Assembly (NCBI RefSeq): GCF_003443735.1
Contig: NZ_CP031969.1
Location: forward strand, 8,618,001 to 8,682,000
From: Streptomyces sp. CC0208
GTDB taxonomy: Bacteria; Actinomycetota; Actinomycetes; Streptomycetales; Streptomycetaceae
Length of the DNA: 64,000 nt
Direction of reading: 5' to 3'
This document shows positions 21,112 to 30,547 of this stretch, in pieces. The notes beneath the pieces were generated by a model. The model did not search any database. It saw only the letters and a program-made list of their open reading frames with translations, and was not told the origin of the DNA. The first letter of the stretch is position 1, and the number at the start of each line of letters is the position of its first letter. The translations under genes were made by a program, and so were the position numbers.

Positions 21112-22723
21112 CGCCGTGGTGATCGGCGCGGGCCCCAACGGTCTGGTCGCCGCCAACGTGCTGGCGGACGCCGGCTGGAGCGTCGACGTCCTGGAGGAAC
21201 AGCCGGAGCCGGGCGGCGCGGTGCGCCACGACCGCGGGGTCGACCCCGCCTTCGTCAACGACCTCTTCAGCTCCTTCTACCCGCTGGCGGCCGCCTCCCC
21301 GGTCCTGGCCGCACTGCGCCTGGAGGACCACGGACTGCGGTGGAGCAACGCGCCGAGCGTGCTCGCGCACCCCCTCACCGACGGCAGCTGCGCCCTCCTG
21401 GACCGCGATCTCGACACCACCGCCCAGTCCCTCGACACCTTCGCGCCGGGCGACGGGGACGCGTGGCGGCGGCTGCACGACGTGTGGCTGAGCCTGGGCC
21501 CCGACCTCCTGGACGCACTGTTCACCCCCTTCCCGCCGGTCCGCGCGTCGGCCCGCCTGGCGTGGCGGCTGCGGGCCGCGGGCGGGCTGCGGATGGCCCG
21601 GACGCTGGTCCTTCCGGTACGGCGGCTGGGGGAGGAGGAGTTCCGCGGGCAGGGCGGCCGGCTGCTGCTGGCGGGAAACGCCCTGCACGCCGACCTTGCC
21701 CCGGAATCCGCGGGCAGCGGCGGCTTCGGCTGGCTGATGGCCATGCTGGGGCAGACGTACGGCTTCCCCGTCCCCGTCGGCGGCTCCGGCGCCCTGACGC
21801 AGGCCCTGGCCCGCCGGCTGCGGGCCCGGGGCGGGCAGGTGCGCTGTGGTCAGCGCGTCGAGGAGGTCGTCGTCCGCGGCGGCCGGGCCGTCGGCGTCCG
21901 TACGGCGGCCGGCGACGCGGTACCGGCTCGCCGGGCGGTGCTGGCGGACGTGTCGGTACCCGCGCTGTACGGGAGCCTCGTCGCCCCCGAGCACCTGCCC
22001 TCGCAGCTCCTGGAGGACCTGCGCCGGTTCCAGTGGGACTTCGCCACGTTCAAGGTCGACTGGGCGCTCGACGGCCCGGTGCCCTGGCGGGCCGAGCAGG
22101 CGTCCCGGGCCGGCACCGTCCACCTCGCCGACGGCGTCGACGAGCTCACGCGCTTCGCAGCGCAGCTGGCCATGCGGCAGGTCCCGGACCGCCCCTTCCT
22201 GCTGTTCGGGCAGATGACCACCGCCGACGCCACCCGTTCCCCGCAGGGCACGGAATCGGCCTGGGCCTACACCCACGTCCCGCACGAGATCGGGGCCGAC
22301 GCCGGGGACGAGGGCATCACCGGTGACTGGGACACCAAGGACCAGGAGCTCATGGCCGACCGGGTCGAACAGCAGGTGGAACGGTTCGCGCCAGGATTCC
22401 GCGGTCTTGTCCGCGGCCGCCGCATCCTGGCGCCCCCGACCCTCCAGGCCCTGGACGCCAACCTGGGCGGCGGCGCCATCAACGGGGGCACCACCGCCCT
22501 CCACCAGCAGCTCGTCTTCCGCCCCGTGCCCGGCACCGGGCGCCCGGAGACCCCCGTCCCCGGGCTCTACCTGGCCTCCTCCGGCGCCCACCCGGGCGGG
22601 GGCGTGCACGGAGCGCCGGGTGCCAACGCCGCGCGGGCCGCCCTGCACCGCCACCGGCCACCCGGGCTCGCGCGCGCCCAACGGCTCCTGACCGGCCGCG
22701 ACCGCACCGGAAACAGACGCTGA
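21104..22723 (+). CDS. phytoene-dehydrogenase-like FAD oxidoreductase
   Basis: 539 residues from the ATG at 21104. VVIGAGPNGLVAANVLADAG is the dinucleotide-binding GxGxxG fold, with the acidic residue at the end of strand 2 (LEEQPEPGGAV). The C-terminal SSGAHPGGGVHGAPGANAA block is diagnostic of the CrtI/amine-oxidase-like clade with an FAD tail motif. It is not part of the crt cluster 20 kb away. The substrate is likely a polyprenoid or other lipid. Co-transcribed with the SRPBCC gene. Confidence 0.85.
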   Translation: MPDAVVIGAGPNGLVAANVLADAGWSVDVLEEQPEPGGAVRHDRGVDPAFVNDLFSSFYPLAAASPVLAALRLEDHGLRWSNAPSVLAHPLTDGSCALLDRDLDTTAQSLDTFAPGDGDAWRRLHDVWLSLGPDLLDALFTPFPPVRASARLAWRLRAAGGLRMARTLVLPVRRLGEEEFRGQGGRLLLAGNALHADLAPESAGSGGFGWLMAMLGQTYGFPVPVGGSGALTQALARRLRARGGQVRCGQRVEEVVVRGGRAVGVRTAAGDAVPARRAVLADVSVPALYGSLVAPEHLPSQLLEDLRRFQWDFATFKVDWALDGPVPWRAEQASRAGTVHLADGVDELTRFAAQLAMRQVPDRPFLLFGQMTTADATRSPQGTESAWAYTHVPHEIGADAGDEGITGDWDTKDQELMADRVEQQVERFAPGFRGLVRGRRILAPPTLQALDANLGGGAINGGTTALHQQLVFRPVPGTGRPETPVPGLYLASSGAHPGGGVHGAPGANAARAALHRHRPPGLARAQRLLTGRDRTGNRR

Positions 22724-22770
22724 CCCACGACGCCGCCCGCCGGGGCGGCCGTATGTGTCGAGGAGGACCA

Positions 22771-23232
22771 GTGAACGCACCCGAGGAAGCCCTCGGCGGC
22801 CCCGACCGCGACCATCGGCGCCCCGCAGGGGTCGACGACACGACCGTCGAGGCTCTCGGGGCGCTGTCCAAGGCGCTGGAGACGACCGAGCGGGCCAGGG
22901 GCCGGCTGTACGACTTCCACCAGCTGACCGGCACCGCCGACCTTCAACTCGACCGTGCCGTCCGGCTGTTGGAGGAGGCGGGCCACCCAGAATGGGCCGC
23001 GAAGGTCCGCTCGGAGATCCTCGGACGCAATGTCATCCCCGGGCACTGGACCTTTCAGATCGTCGAGGCCTACAACGCCACCTACTACCGGCCCTTCCAG
23101 CGGTTGGAGACGAGCGCGGTGCAGGAACTCGCGCGCGGCCGTGACCACTTGTACGAGGCGGAGATGAAGGAGGAGCGCCGCACTGCCGGACACCCCGACC
23201 ACGCCGCGCGCCCGCCGGTCTGCGAGAGCTGA
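22771..23232 (+). CDS. conserved actinobacterial hypothetical protein
   Basis: 153 residues from GTG 22771, a few bases after GAGGAGGA. The central part is helical (LGALSKALETTERARGRLYD, LDRAVRLLEEAGHPEWAAK). It includes a recognisable aromatic stretch (IPGHWTFQIVEAYNATYYRP) that I have seen only in uncharacterised actinobacterial proteins. No signal peptide or membrane segment. It follows the FAD oxidoreductase by 47 bp and probably shares its transcript. Function unknown. Confidence 0.7.
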   Translation: MNAPEEALGGPDRDHRRPAGVDDTTVEALGALSKALETTERARGRLYDFHQLTGTADLQLDRAVRLLEEAGHPEWAAKVRSEILGRNVIPGHWTFQIVEAYNATYYRPFQRLETSAVQELARGRDHLYEAEMKEERRTAGHPDHAARPPVCES

Positions 23233-23254
23233 GCCCGGGCGTACCAGCAGTCCG

Positions 23255-23465
23255 CTCGACGGCCGGACGGTGGTCGTCACCGGAGCCGCCCGGGGGCTTG
23301 GGCGCGGCCCTGGCCCGCGAGAGGACTCTCCTGGAAGCGGTCGCCGCATCCCTGCCGGGACCGGCCCTGGCCGTCGAGGTCGACGTCACCGACCCGGACG
23401 CGCCGGCCTGGCTGCGCCTGACCCAACCCGTGCGCGGCCGACCGCGGCTGCGTTGCGAGAACTGA
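23255..23465 (+). pseudogene. short-chain dehydrogenase/reductase remnant
   Basis: LDGRTVVVTGAARGLG is the TGxxxGxG NAD(P)-binding start of an SDR enzyme. The expected continuation GAALARERTLLEAVAAS is in another frame, so there is a frameshift near 23300. The SDR-like sequence runs to AVEVDVTDPDAPAW and then stops at 23463-23465. Only about 70 of the usual 250 residues remain. A decayed gene at the end of the oxidoreductase operon. Confidence 0.65.
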
Positions 23466-23530
23466 ACCGGCACGAGGCCGCGGCATGGCCATCTCCCCGT
23501 GACCGTTCGCCCCCACCTGTTGCGCCGCAA

Positions 23531-23597
23531 CGGCGGTTTCGCCCCGGGCCTTGGCCGACCGGGTGGTCGGTGTCCGGTGTCCGGGGCGAAACCGCCG
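23531..23597. terminator. long stem-loop, probable bidirectional terminator
   Basis: A perfect 17-bp inverted repeat (left arm 23531-23547, right arm 23581-23597; arms begin CGGCGGTTTCGCC) encloses a 33-nt loop. The loop contains a second hairpin, CCGACC-GGGT-GGTCGG. It sits between the rightward SDR remnant and the 3' end of the leftward LAETG gene. No long T-run is present, as is usual for streptomycete terminators. Confidence 0.7.
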
Positions 23598-23635
23598 GGT
23601 GCCTCACCGCGTGGCGGTGTCGGCGGCGGTCCTGG

Positions 23636-24562
23636 TCAGGAACGCCGTGCGCGGCGGGTGCCGTAGAGGGCGGCGGCACCGAGGGCGATCACCGTGGCCG
23701 CGCCGCCGGCTATCAGGCCGACCGGCGCGCTGGAACCGGTCTCGGCCAGCGGCGGGGTGCTCTCGCTGGGCGAGGGCGCCGGGCCGGTGGGGGGCGTCGA
23801 CTCCAGCGGAGGGACGTCCGGGGTGGTGGGCGGAGTGCTGGAGGTGGGGGGCGGGGTCGTGGACGTGGCCGGGGGAGTGGTCTCGTCCGCGGGCGGCCGG
23901 CTGGCGGGCGGGCTGCTCGGGCTGTCCGGCGTGGACGGAGAGGCCGGCGGCGTGGGGGAGTTCGGCTGCTCGGGGGTGCACGACTTGTCGCCCCCGTTCC
24001 ACGCGGCGATCAGGTGGTACGGCGTGACGACGTTGTCGGGCTGGTAGGGCGCGGGTCCGTGCCCCTCGCCCGACCCGCCGTCGTAGACGACGTCGTCGCC
24101 GTACAGGTCGATCTGCCCGTAGCAGTCCGGGGCCTTGACCGTGAGCTTCTGCCAGGTCTGCTTGGCCTCGTCGGCGCCGGGAAGGTCCTTGGCGCTGAGG
24201 TAGACCGTGGCGTGGTCGACGAGTGTCTGGAGACCGGAGGTGTACCAGTTGGGACCCTCGGTGGTGTACTCGGCCAGCGAAACCGGGTACTTGCAGCCCT
24301 CGCCGACCGTCTGCCCCGGAGCCAGCCGGACCTCGACGGTGCCGGGGGCGGCGGACCACTGGTGGAAGCCGCCCTGTGAGGTCCAGTCGGCATCGACCGG
24401 CTTTCCGGCGGAGTCGACGAGACGGTACTGAACGGTGGCCGTCTGGCAGCCGCCCGCGGGGGTGGCGCTGGCTGTGGCCGCCCCGAACAGGGGAGTGGCC
24501 GTGGCGATGAAGGCGGTCGCGGCGATGGCGGCCGACGTTCTGGAGCGTGAGAGACGCGTCAA
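23636..24562 (-). CDS. secreted LAETG cell-wall-anchored protein (class E sortase substrate)
   Basis: 308 residues from the TTG at 24562, 6 bp after AGGA; a distant ATG at 24682 would put 40 non-secretory residues in front of the signal. The signal peptide is basic RLSRSRTS followed by AAIAATAFIA and an ATASA cleavage site. The mature domain (~35-190) is polar with paired cysteines (GGCQTATV, DCYGQ). A Pro/Thr/Ser-rich stalk follows, then LAETG, a hydrophobic helix and the basic tail RRARRS. This is the sorting signal recognised by streptomycete sortases. Ligand or function of the ectodomain is unknown. Bases 24563-24781 carry no gene. Confidence 0.8.
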   Translation of the reverse strand: MTRLSRSRTSAAIAATAFIATATPLFGAATASATPAGGCQTATVQYRLVDSAGKPVDADWTSQGGFHQWSAAPGTVEVRLAPGQTVGEGCKYPVSLAEYTTEGPNWYTSGLQTLVDHATVYLSAKDLPGADEAKQTWQKLTVKAPDCYGQIDLYGDDVVYDGGSGEGHGPAPYQPDNVVTPYHLIAAWNGGDKSCTPEQPNSPTPPASPSTPDSPSSPPASRPPADETTPPATSTTPPPTSSTPPTTPDVPPLESTPPTGPAPSPSESTPPLAETGSSAPVGLIAGGAATVIALGAAALYGTRRARRS

Positions 24563-24781
24563 GATATGTCCTGGCGGTTCGAGAATGTGGGAGGTGGTGA
24601 ACGCGAGCAGCGGCGGCAGGCGGCGAGTGGGAAATGCAAGCCGTGGCAGAGCCACTCGTGTCACTTCGCTCGCTTCAGTCACAGCGAGTGAGCCGCATTC
24701 TTGTCTCTCTTCACAACCCCCGTCAATCTTTCACGAGTTCCGCACGTAAGGGCGTCCTGGCTTGCGTGTTCTGCCCTGATA

Positions 24782-25000
24782 TCACGTGGAGGATCCGAGT
24801 TCCTGCGGCAGGTGTTCCCAGGCGATCCCGGTGTGCAGGACGAACAGGATGCCCTGGAACACCAGCCGGTCCGGATGCCGCTTGCGTCCCGGATGCCGGG
24901 ACCGACACTCAACCTTGGGAAGCAGCGGCTCGATCACCGCCCACAGCTCGTCATCCACTTCCCACGGCTTCGGCCGCGCCACCCCGCACCCCCGGATCAT
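24782..25000 (-). pseudogene. truncated IS5-family transposase (N-terminal part)
   Basis: 72 residues: WEVDDELWAVIEPLLPK and GILFVLHTGIAWEHLPQELG are the DUF4096 helix-turn-helix N-terminus of IS5-type transposases. The frame then breaks (GSST, stop) where FGSGMTCWRRL-like sequence would be expected, so the whole DDE domain is missing. The ATG at 25000 is retained. Confidence 0.8.
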
Positions 25001-25621
25001 CGGTCCTGGAGTGATCCAACCATCTCGAAGATCATTTCGTTAGGACTTCTAAGCCCGCGGCAATGGCGAAGTACAGGTCGGCTTGTGCTGGTTGATTCAG
25101 CCGGAGGCGGGCAAGGCGGTGCGCTGGACGCTGTCAGGGCGTCGTCGCCGATGGGAGAGCAGACTGGGCCCTGGGTGGTGAACCGATGCTTTAGGGCTCG
25201 CAGAGAATCAACATGCTGATTTGATCTCCGTGGGGCTGCTGTTCGCGAGGAACGCGGTGACGTCAGCAGGCGCGCGGAACCTGGCTGTCGAGGGAGGAAT
25301 GGTGTGGCCGCGCTCGGCCACCCGAGCATGATCTGGCGAGATCATGAACGCGATCCTGTACGTGGACCGCAGCTTCGTCGAGCACGCCGCAGCCCTCGAG
25401 CGAGAACACCGTCTCCTGGCGCGACCCGACATCACCGGATCAAATCTGCATACCGGGATGAAACAACGGGAGAAAACGACCTCCTACTCCCCAGGGAGTA
25501 ATCCGCAGCCGCCGTCACCCCCGGCAGTACGCGTCACCTCGCCCTCCCGCCCGACGAAAGCCGTGGTTCTCACCGGAAGTCTGGGGACCGAAGCAGACGT
25601 CACCCGGAGGGAGATCGGTCG
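25001..25621. other. gene-free stretch with IS debris
   Basis: No convincing gene. Within it, 25332-25370 (+) reads GEIMNAILYVDR, which matches the conserved REIVNAILYVDR segment of another IS5-type transposase, with stops immediately upstream. The remainder shows no family I recognise. The next gene has its own ribosome site, GGAGGGAG, at 25606-25613. Confidence 0.45.
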
Positions 25622-27760
25622 ATGAGGGCCGGAGAGACAACCGCTGCGACGAGGCTGGGGCCGGGGCGCGGGCGAGCCGTTCCATGGGCGGTGCTCGGGC
25701 TGTGGATTGCGGTGATCGCACTCGTCGGGCCGTTCGCGGCGAAGCTCGCCGATGTGCAGCACGACAAGGTCACCGACTACCTGCCGGCGAGCGCGGACTC
25801 GACACAAGCGGCGAAGATCGAGGAGAAGTTGCCCGGTGGCGAGACCACCGAGATGGTGCTCGTCTACCACCGGGACGGCGGGCTCAGCGCCGCCGACCGG
25901 GAGACCGCGGCCGGGCAGGTCGCGGAGATCGCCCGGGAGCACAGGCTGATCGACGGTGTTCCCGACGGGATTCCGTCCAAGGACGGCACGACCCTGATGT
26001 ACCCGGTCGCCAGCAACGATCCCGGGGCGGACGAGGAGAAGCAGGACAAGCTCGTCACCGATGTCCGCGAAGTCGCCCAGGGCGAAGGCGGGTTGAGCGT
26101 CGATGTGGGCGGCACCGGCGCGCTGGGCACCGACTCAGGCGCGGTCTACGACTCGCTCGGCGGACCGCTGCTCTACACCACCATCGCCGTCGTCGCCATA
26201 CTGCTGATCCTGATCTACCGCAGCCCCGTGCTGTGGCTCGTGCCCCTCGTCGTCGCCGGGATCGCCGACTACATGTCGATGGGCGTCGCCTACGGCCTCA
26301 ACCAGGCCTTCGGCACGACCGTCTCGGGGCAGAGTTCGGGTGTGATGACGATCCTCGTGTTCGGGGCGGGCACGGACTACGCGCTGCTGCTCATCTCGCG
26401 CTACCGGGAGGAGCTGCGGCGCATCGAGCGACCGTACGAGGCCATGGTCGCCGCCCTGCGCGGCTGCGGGCCCGCCGTGCTCGCCTCCTCCGGCACCGTC
26501 GCCGCCGGACTGCTGTGCCTGCTCGCCGCCGACCTCAACAGCAGCCGGGGCATGGGCCCGCTCGGCGCCGTCGGCGTGCTGTGCGCGCTGATCGCGATGC
26601 TGACCCTGCTCCCCGCCGTCCTCGTACTGGTCGGACGGCGGGTGTTCTGGCCGCTCGTGCCCGCCTTCGGGAGCACGCCCAAGCAGCGGCGGAGCCTGTT
26701 CTCGGCGATGGGCAGCTCTGCCGGACGCAGGCCGCTGACCGTACTCGCGAGCGGTGCCGTACTGCTCGGCGCCCTCGCCCTCGGCTCACTCAACCTGCCG
26801 GGACCGCTCAAGCAGGAGGACTCCTTCGTCAAGAAGCCGGAGGCCGTCGTCGCGATGGAGACCGTTGCCAAGGCCTATCCCGGGCAGGGCAGCCAGCCCA
26901 TCGACGTGATCACCCCGCAGGGGCGCGCCGACGAGACCCTCGCGACCGTCCGCGGCACACCGGGCGTCGGCAGCGCGGAGAAGGGGCGTACGGGAAACGG
27001 CTGGACCGAGATCGCCGTCTTCGCGAAGAGCGCACCCCAGTCGGCGGAGGAGACCGCCACCATCAAGTCCCTGCGGAACGAACTGAAGGGCTCCTACGTC
27101 GGCGGGGACAGCGCCCAGCAGATCGACCTGGAGGTCACCAACGCCCGGGACACGAAGATCGTCGTACCGCTCGTCCTCGTCTTCGTGATGCTCATCCTGA
27201 TCGGGCTGCTGCGGAGTCTGGTCGCACCGCTGCTCCTGGTGGTCGCGGTCGTCGCGGTGTGGGGCGCCTCCCTCGGGATCGGCGGACTGGTCTTCGAACC
27301 GCTCCTCGGCCTCAAGGGCACCGATCCGGGGCTCGGACTGCTGTCCTTCGTGTTCCTGGTCGCCCTCGGCGTCGACTACGGCATCTTCCTCATGCACCGG
27401 ATGAGGGAGGAGTCCCTGGCGGGAGCGGAACCCGCCACGGCGGCGCTCACCGCACTGCGCACCACCGGCGGCGTCATCGCCTCCGCCGGACTCGTCCTCG
27501 CCGCGACCTTCGCCGTGCTGACGAACATGGGCCTGGTGCAGCTGGTCCAGCTCGGCTTCGTGATCGCCGTCGGCGTCCTGCTCGACACCTTCCTCGTACG
27601 GACGTATCTGGTGACCAGTGCCAGCGTCGCCCTGGGCCGGAAGGTGTGGTGGCCGGGCGGGCTCTCACGGCAGCCCGGGCCGGCCGAACCGGCCGGGTCG
27701 AGCGGAAGGGGCGGACCGGCCGAGCCGCCCCGGCAGCCGGAAACCGTCAGTGCACCCTGA
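25622..27760 (+). CDS. MMPL-family (RND) transporter
   Basis: 712 residues. Twelve hydrophobic segments are arranged as two MMPL repeats. The first has TM1 near residue 20 and an extracytoplasmic loop to ~180, followed by a TM bundle. FGAGTDYALLLISRYREEL and VALGVDYGIFLMHRMREE are the paired G-x-x-x-D-Y motifs of TM4 and TM10 used in proton coupling. It probably exports a lipid or hydrophobic metabolite. The two-component pair downstream in the same orientation is the likely regulator. GGAGGGAG precedes the ATG. Confidence 0.92.
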   Translation: MRAGETTAATRLGPGRGRAVPWAVLGLWIAVIALVGPFAAKLADVQHDKVTDYLPASADSTQAAKIEEKLPGGETTEMVLVYHRDGGLSAADRETAAGQVAEIAREHRLIDGVPDGIPSKDGTTLMYPVASNDPGADEEKQDKLVTDVREVAQGEGGLSVDVGGTGALGTDSGAVYDSLGGPLLYTTIAVVAILLILIYRSPVLWLVPLVVAGIADYMSMGVAYGLNQAFGTTVSGQSSGVMTILVFGAGTDYALLLISRYREELRRIERPYEAMVAALRGCGPAVLASSGTVAAGLLCLLAADLNSSRGMGPLGAVGVLCALIAMLTLLPAVLVLVGRRVFWPLVPAFGSTPKQRRSLFSAMGSSAGRRPLTVLASGAVLLGALALGSLNLPGPLKQEDSFVKKPEAVVAMETVAKAYPGQGSQPIDVITPQGRADETLATVRGTPGVGSAEKGRTGNGWTEIAVFAKSAPQSAEETATIKSLRNELKGSYVGGDSAQQIDLEVTNARDTKIVVPLVLVFVMLILIGLLRSLVAPLLLVVAVVAVWGASLGIGGLVFEPLLGLKGTDPGLGLLSFVFLVALGVDYGIFLMHRMREESLAGAEPATAALTALRTTGGVIASAGLVLAATFAVLTNMGLVQLVQLGFVIAVGVLLDTFLVRTYLVTSASVALGRKVWWPGGLSRQPGPAEPAGSSGRGGPAEPPRQPETVSAP

Positions 27761-27834
27761 GCCCGCAGACCGAAGGCCTCGATCGAACGCTCTGATTCGA
27801 ACACGCTGACCGTGCGCCTTGATCCGGCGGGCCC

Positions 27835-27870
27835 GCCTGGGCGCCTCTCCTTGAAGAGGGGCGCCCAGGC
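27835..27870 (+). terminator. stem-loop after the MMPL gene
   Basis: GCCTGGGCGCC (27835-27845) and GGCGCCCAGGC (27860-27870) form a perfect 11-bp stem with a 14-nt loop, 75 bp after the transporter stop and 28 bp before the kinase start. It may terminate the transporter transcript or attenuate read-through into the two-component genes. No T-run. Confidence 0.6.
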
Positions 27871-27898
27871 CCCCGCACGACTACCGGAAGATGGAGCA

Positions 27899-29260
27899 GT
27901 GGAAGAACGGGGAACGACCACAGGGGTACGCGACCGGTCGGCGGCGGAGACGGCGGCCGGTGGCGGCGGGCGGTCCCGTCTCGCCGAGCGCATCATGTCC
28001 GCCGTCAACCGCGAACCGCTGACCGCACCGCACCGCACCCGCAATGACGCGATCCTCGCGCTGGGAGTCGCCGTGCTCGCCCTGGCCATCACCCTGACGG
28101 GCGGCGAAGGGACCCGGCCCGACCATCTCAGCTGGATGCTGCTGCTCGCCGGGCACGTGCCCCTCGTATGGCGGCGGCGCAGTCCGTTGGTGGCCCTGCT
28201 CGGGGTGGTGGCCTGCATGGCTCCGTACTACGCCTTCGACTACAACCCTGCCCTGCCCGCCCCCGCGATCGTCCTGGCGCTCTACACCGTGGCGGCGACC
28301 GGCACCATACGCCGCACGCTGCTCACCGGTGTCGCCGTCCTCGTCCCGACACTGATCAGCAACGGCCTCACCAACTCGGACGGGGCGCTGGATGCCCTGG
28401 AGATCTCCGGCTGGATCATCGCGGTCCTGTTCGTCGGTATCGCCGTCCGCTACTACCGCCTGTACGTCGCCTCCATCGTCGAGCGGGCCGAACGGGCGGA
28501 GCGCACCCGGGAGGAGGAGGCCAGGCGCCGCGTCGCCGAGGAACGGCTGCGGGTCGCTCGTGACCTGCACGACCTGCTCGCCCACAGCATCACGCTCATC
28601 GGCGTGCAGACGTCCGTGGCGGCCCACGTCCTCACCGCCGACCCCGAACGCCTCGACCGCAAGGCCGTCGCCCAGGCACTGGACGACATCGCGGGGACCT
28701 GCCGGACCGCCCGGGGGGAACTGCGTACGACGCTGGAGGTGCTGCGGGCGCATGACACGGTCGTGGGAGTGGGTGCGGATCCGGGGCCCGCTTCCGTGTC
28801 CGGTTCTGTTTCCGGGGCCGAGGACATGCGGGGGCCGCTGCCCGGGATCGACGGACTGGCCGATCTCGCGGAGACCGGCCGGGTGGCCGGGGCCAAGGTC
28901 GAACTGTCCGTCCGCGCGGACGACATCCCGCCCTCCGTGGGCGCCGCCGCGTACCGGATCGTGCAGGAGGCGCTCACCAACGCCGTACGTCACGGCGGCC
29001 GCGAGGACCTCACCGTGCGAGTGGGTCTGTGGACCGCGGACGGCGCACTGCGGGTGAGTGTCAGGGACGACGGGACGGGCGGGGAGGACGGCCCGGGCGG
29101 CGGAGCGGGCCCGTCCGACGGCACGCCGGGGTTCGGGCTCATCGGGATGCGGGAGCGTGCCCGTAGCGTGGGCGGCACACTGGACGCCGGCCCGGGACCC
29201 GCCGAGGGCTTCGAGGTGACCGCCACACTGCCGCTGTCCCGGGAGGACGAGGTTCGATGA
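27899..29260 (+). CDS. NarL-type sensor histidine kinase (HisKA_3)
   Basis: 453 residues from GTG 27899; GGAAG lies 8 bp upstream. An open frame to 27812 overlaps the stem-loop and is unlikely. About five membrane segments span residues 45-190. The dimerisation/phosphorylation helix contains RVARDLHDLLAHSITLI with the phosphoacceptor His. The HATPase has EALTNAVRHG and GFGLIGMRERA motifs. It overlaps the response regulator by ATGA. With the upstream MMPL gene this suggests sensing of a membrane-active or exported compound. Confidence 0.9.
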   Translation: MEERGTTTGVRDRSAAETAAGGGGRSRLAERIMSAVNREPLTAPHRTRNDAILALGVAVLALAITLTGGEGTRPDHLSWMLLLAGHVPLVWRRRSPLVALLGVVACMAPYYAFDYNPALPAPAIVLALYTVAATGTIRRTLLTGVAVLVPTLISNGLTNSDGALDALEISGWIIAVLFVGIAVRYYRLYVASIVERAERAERTREEEARRRVAEERLRVARDLHDLLAHSITLIGVQTSVAAHVLTADPERLDRKAVAQALDDIAGTCRTARGELRTTLEVLRAHDTVVGVGADPGPASVSGSVSGAEDMRGPLPGIDGLADLAETGRVAGAKVELSVRADDIPPSVGAAAYRIVQEALTNAVRHGGREDLTVRVGLWTADGALRVSVRDDGTGGEDGPGGGAGPSDGTPGFGLIGMRERARSVGGTLDAGPGPAEGFEVTATLPLSREDEVR

Positions 29261-29928
29261 CCATCCGCGTACTGCTGGCCGACGACCAGAACCTCGTACG
29301 GACCTCCTTCGCGATGCTCGTCTCGTCGGCAGGCGACATGGAGGTCGTCGCAGAGGCGGGCACCGGGCGGGAGGCCGTGGAGCTGGCCCGGTCGGCGCGG
29401 GCCGATCTCATCGTGATGGACATCCGCATGCCCGACCTCGACGGGATCGAGGCGACCCGGCTCATCGCCGCCGACGAGGATCTCGCGGGGGTGAAGGTGC
29501 TCGTCCTGACGACGTACGAGACCGACGAGCACATCGTCGAGGCACTGAGGGCCGGGGCGTCCGGCTTCCTCGTGAAGGACATCAGGCCGGCCGAACTCCT
29601 CGACGCCATCCGGACGGTGGCCGCGGGGGAGTCCCTCCTCTCGCCCGGCCCCACCTCGCGGCTGATCGCCCGCTTTCTGCTCGCGCCGAACACCGCGCCG
29701 AAACCCGCGCTGGGCGGGCCGAGCGAGCTGTCCGAACGGGAACGGCAGGTGCTCGCGCTGGTCGCGCGCGGTCTCAACAACGCGGAGATCGCCGACGCGT
29801 TGGGACTCAGTCCGCTGACCGCGAAGACCCATGTCAGCCGGATCATGGGCAAGTTGGGGGCGCGGGACCGGGCGCAACTGGTGATCGTGGCGTACGAGTC
29901 GGGGCTTGTGATACCTGGGACTGTCTGA
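29257..29928 (+). CDS. LuxR/NarL-family response regulator
   Basis: 223 residues. The receiver domain has VLLADDQNLVR, phosphoacceptor Asp in LIVMDIRMPDLDG and Lys in GFLVKDI. The C-terminal GerE helix-turn-helix contains ELSERERQVLALVARGLNNAEIA. It forms a cognate pair with the overlapping kinase gene. Likely targets are its own operon and the adjacent MMPL gene. Bases 29929-30096 hold no gene. Confidence 0.92.
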   Translation: MTIRVLLADDQNLVRTSFAMLVSSAGDMEVVAEAGTGREAVELARSARADLIVMDIRMPDLDGIEATRLIAADEDLAGVKVLVLTTYETDEHIVEALRAGASGFLVKDIRPAELLDAIRTVAAGESLLSPGPTSRLIARFLLAPNTAPKPALGGPSELSERERQVLALVARGLNNAEIADALGLSPLTAKTHVSRIMGKLGARDRAQLVIVAYESGLVIPGTV

Positions 29929-30096
29929 GTTCAGGCCGACTTCGGGGCGGGTCCAGGTTGCGTTCAGGGGGAGGGCAGACAGTCGGAAGTGTTCGGTCCG
30001 CGTTCGTTCCGGCTCACTCAACCTGCGCAAGCGCTGGGCAGTCTTACCGGATGCCGAGATCGGAACAGGCATCCGACCGCTCGACCGAGGAGAGGG

Positions 30097-30477
30097 ATGG
30101 CGAATCTGAACACGCAGACGATCTGGATTGACGCACGTGAACGACTGCCGCGGGAGGGTGTACCGGTGGCGGCGGCGATCACGGGCCGGTACCCGGCTGA
30201 CAGCGCCGAGTCCGAGAACCCGGTGGAGGAGGCGTTCTGGCTGGTGAGGCCGATGTACTTCACGACTCGGCACTTCAGTGAGGACGGAACGGAACACAGG
30301 GACTGCTTCGTCGACTCTGACGGATATGTCCGTCTGCCCTACGGTCTTGCCGACGATGACACGGTGACTCACTGGGCTGAGCTGCCCACCCTGCCGGGCA
30401 GGACGACACACCTCGTTCTCGGGGACGACGTGCAGCCGGCGCTCCAGGATGCGTGGCGTGCTCGCCCTGGCACCTGA
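30097..30477 (+). CDS. hypothetical protein, 126 aa
   Basis: Starts at ATG 30097 directly after GAGGAGAGG; the in-frame upstream ATG at 29989 has no such site. The sequence is soluble and acidic, starting IWIDARERLPREGVPV and continuing with WLVRPMYFTTRHFS. The opening resembles the W-I-x-x-x-D-R-L-P start of DUF551-type phage-associated proteins, but I would not assign it to that family. It is followed within 8 bp by an IS5 transposase scrap on the other strand. Function unknown. Confidence 0.65.
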   Translation: MANLNTQTIWIDARERLPREGVPVAAAITGRYPADSAESENPVEEAFWLVRPMYFTTRHFSEDGTEHRDCFVDSDGYVRLPYGLADDDTVTHWAELPTLPGRTTHLVLGDDVQPALQDAWRARPGT

Positions 30478-30484
30478 CACACGT

Positions 30485-30547
30485 CCTGTTTCGGATGCGG
30501 AGTCGCTTGAACTGGTGCAGCCAGGCGAAGGCGCGCTTGTCAGCGAG
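30485..30547 (-). pseudogene. IS5-family transposase C-terminal scrap
   Basis: Reads KRAFAWLHQFKRLRIR, close to the ERTFAWLHQFKRLRIRYERR block near the C-terminus of IS5/IS1031-type transposases. About 20 codons remain and they overlap the 3' end of the dehydrogenase gene by 8 bp. Left by an old insertion. Confidence 0.6.

Noticed and set aside
21104..22723. Second crtI gene
   Set aside because: It is in the broad phytoene-dehydrogenase-like superfamily but lacks the CrtI N-terminal and C-terminal signatures seen in the gene at 41422-42960.
24997..25329. 110-codon frame on the minus strand between IS5 scraps
   Set aside because: No motif, ribosome site or transposase similarity that I can see.
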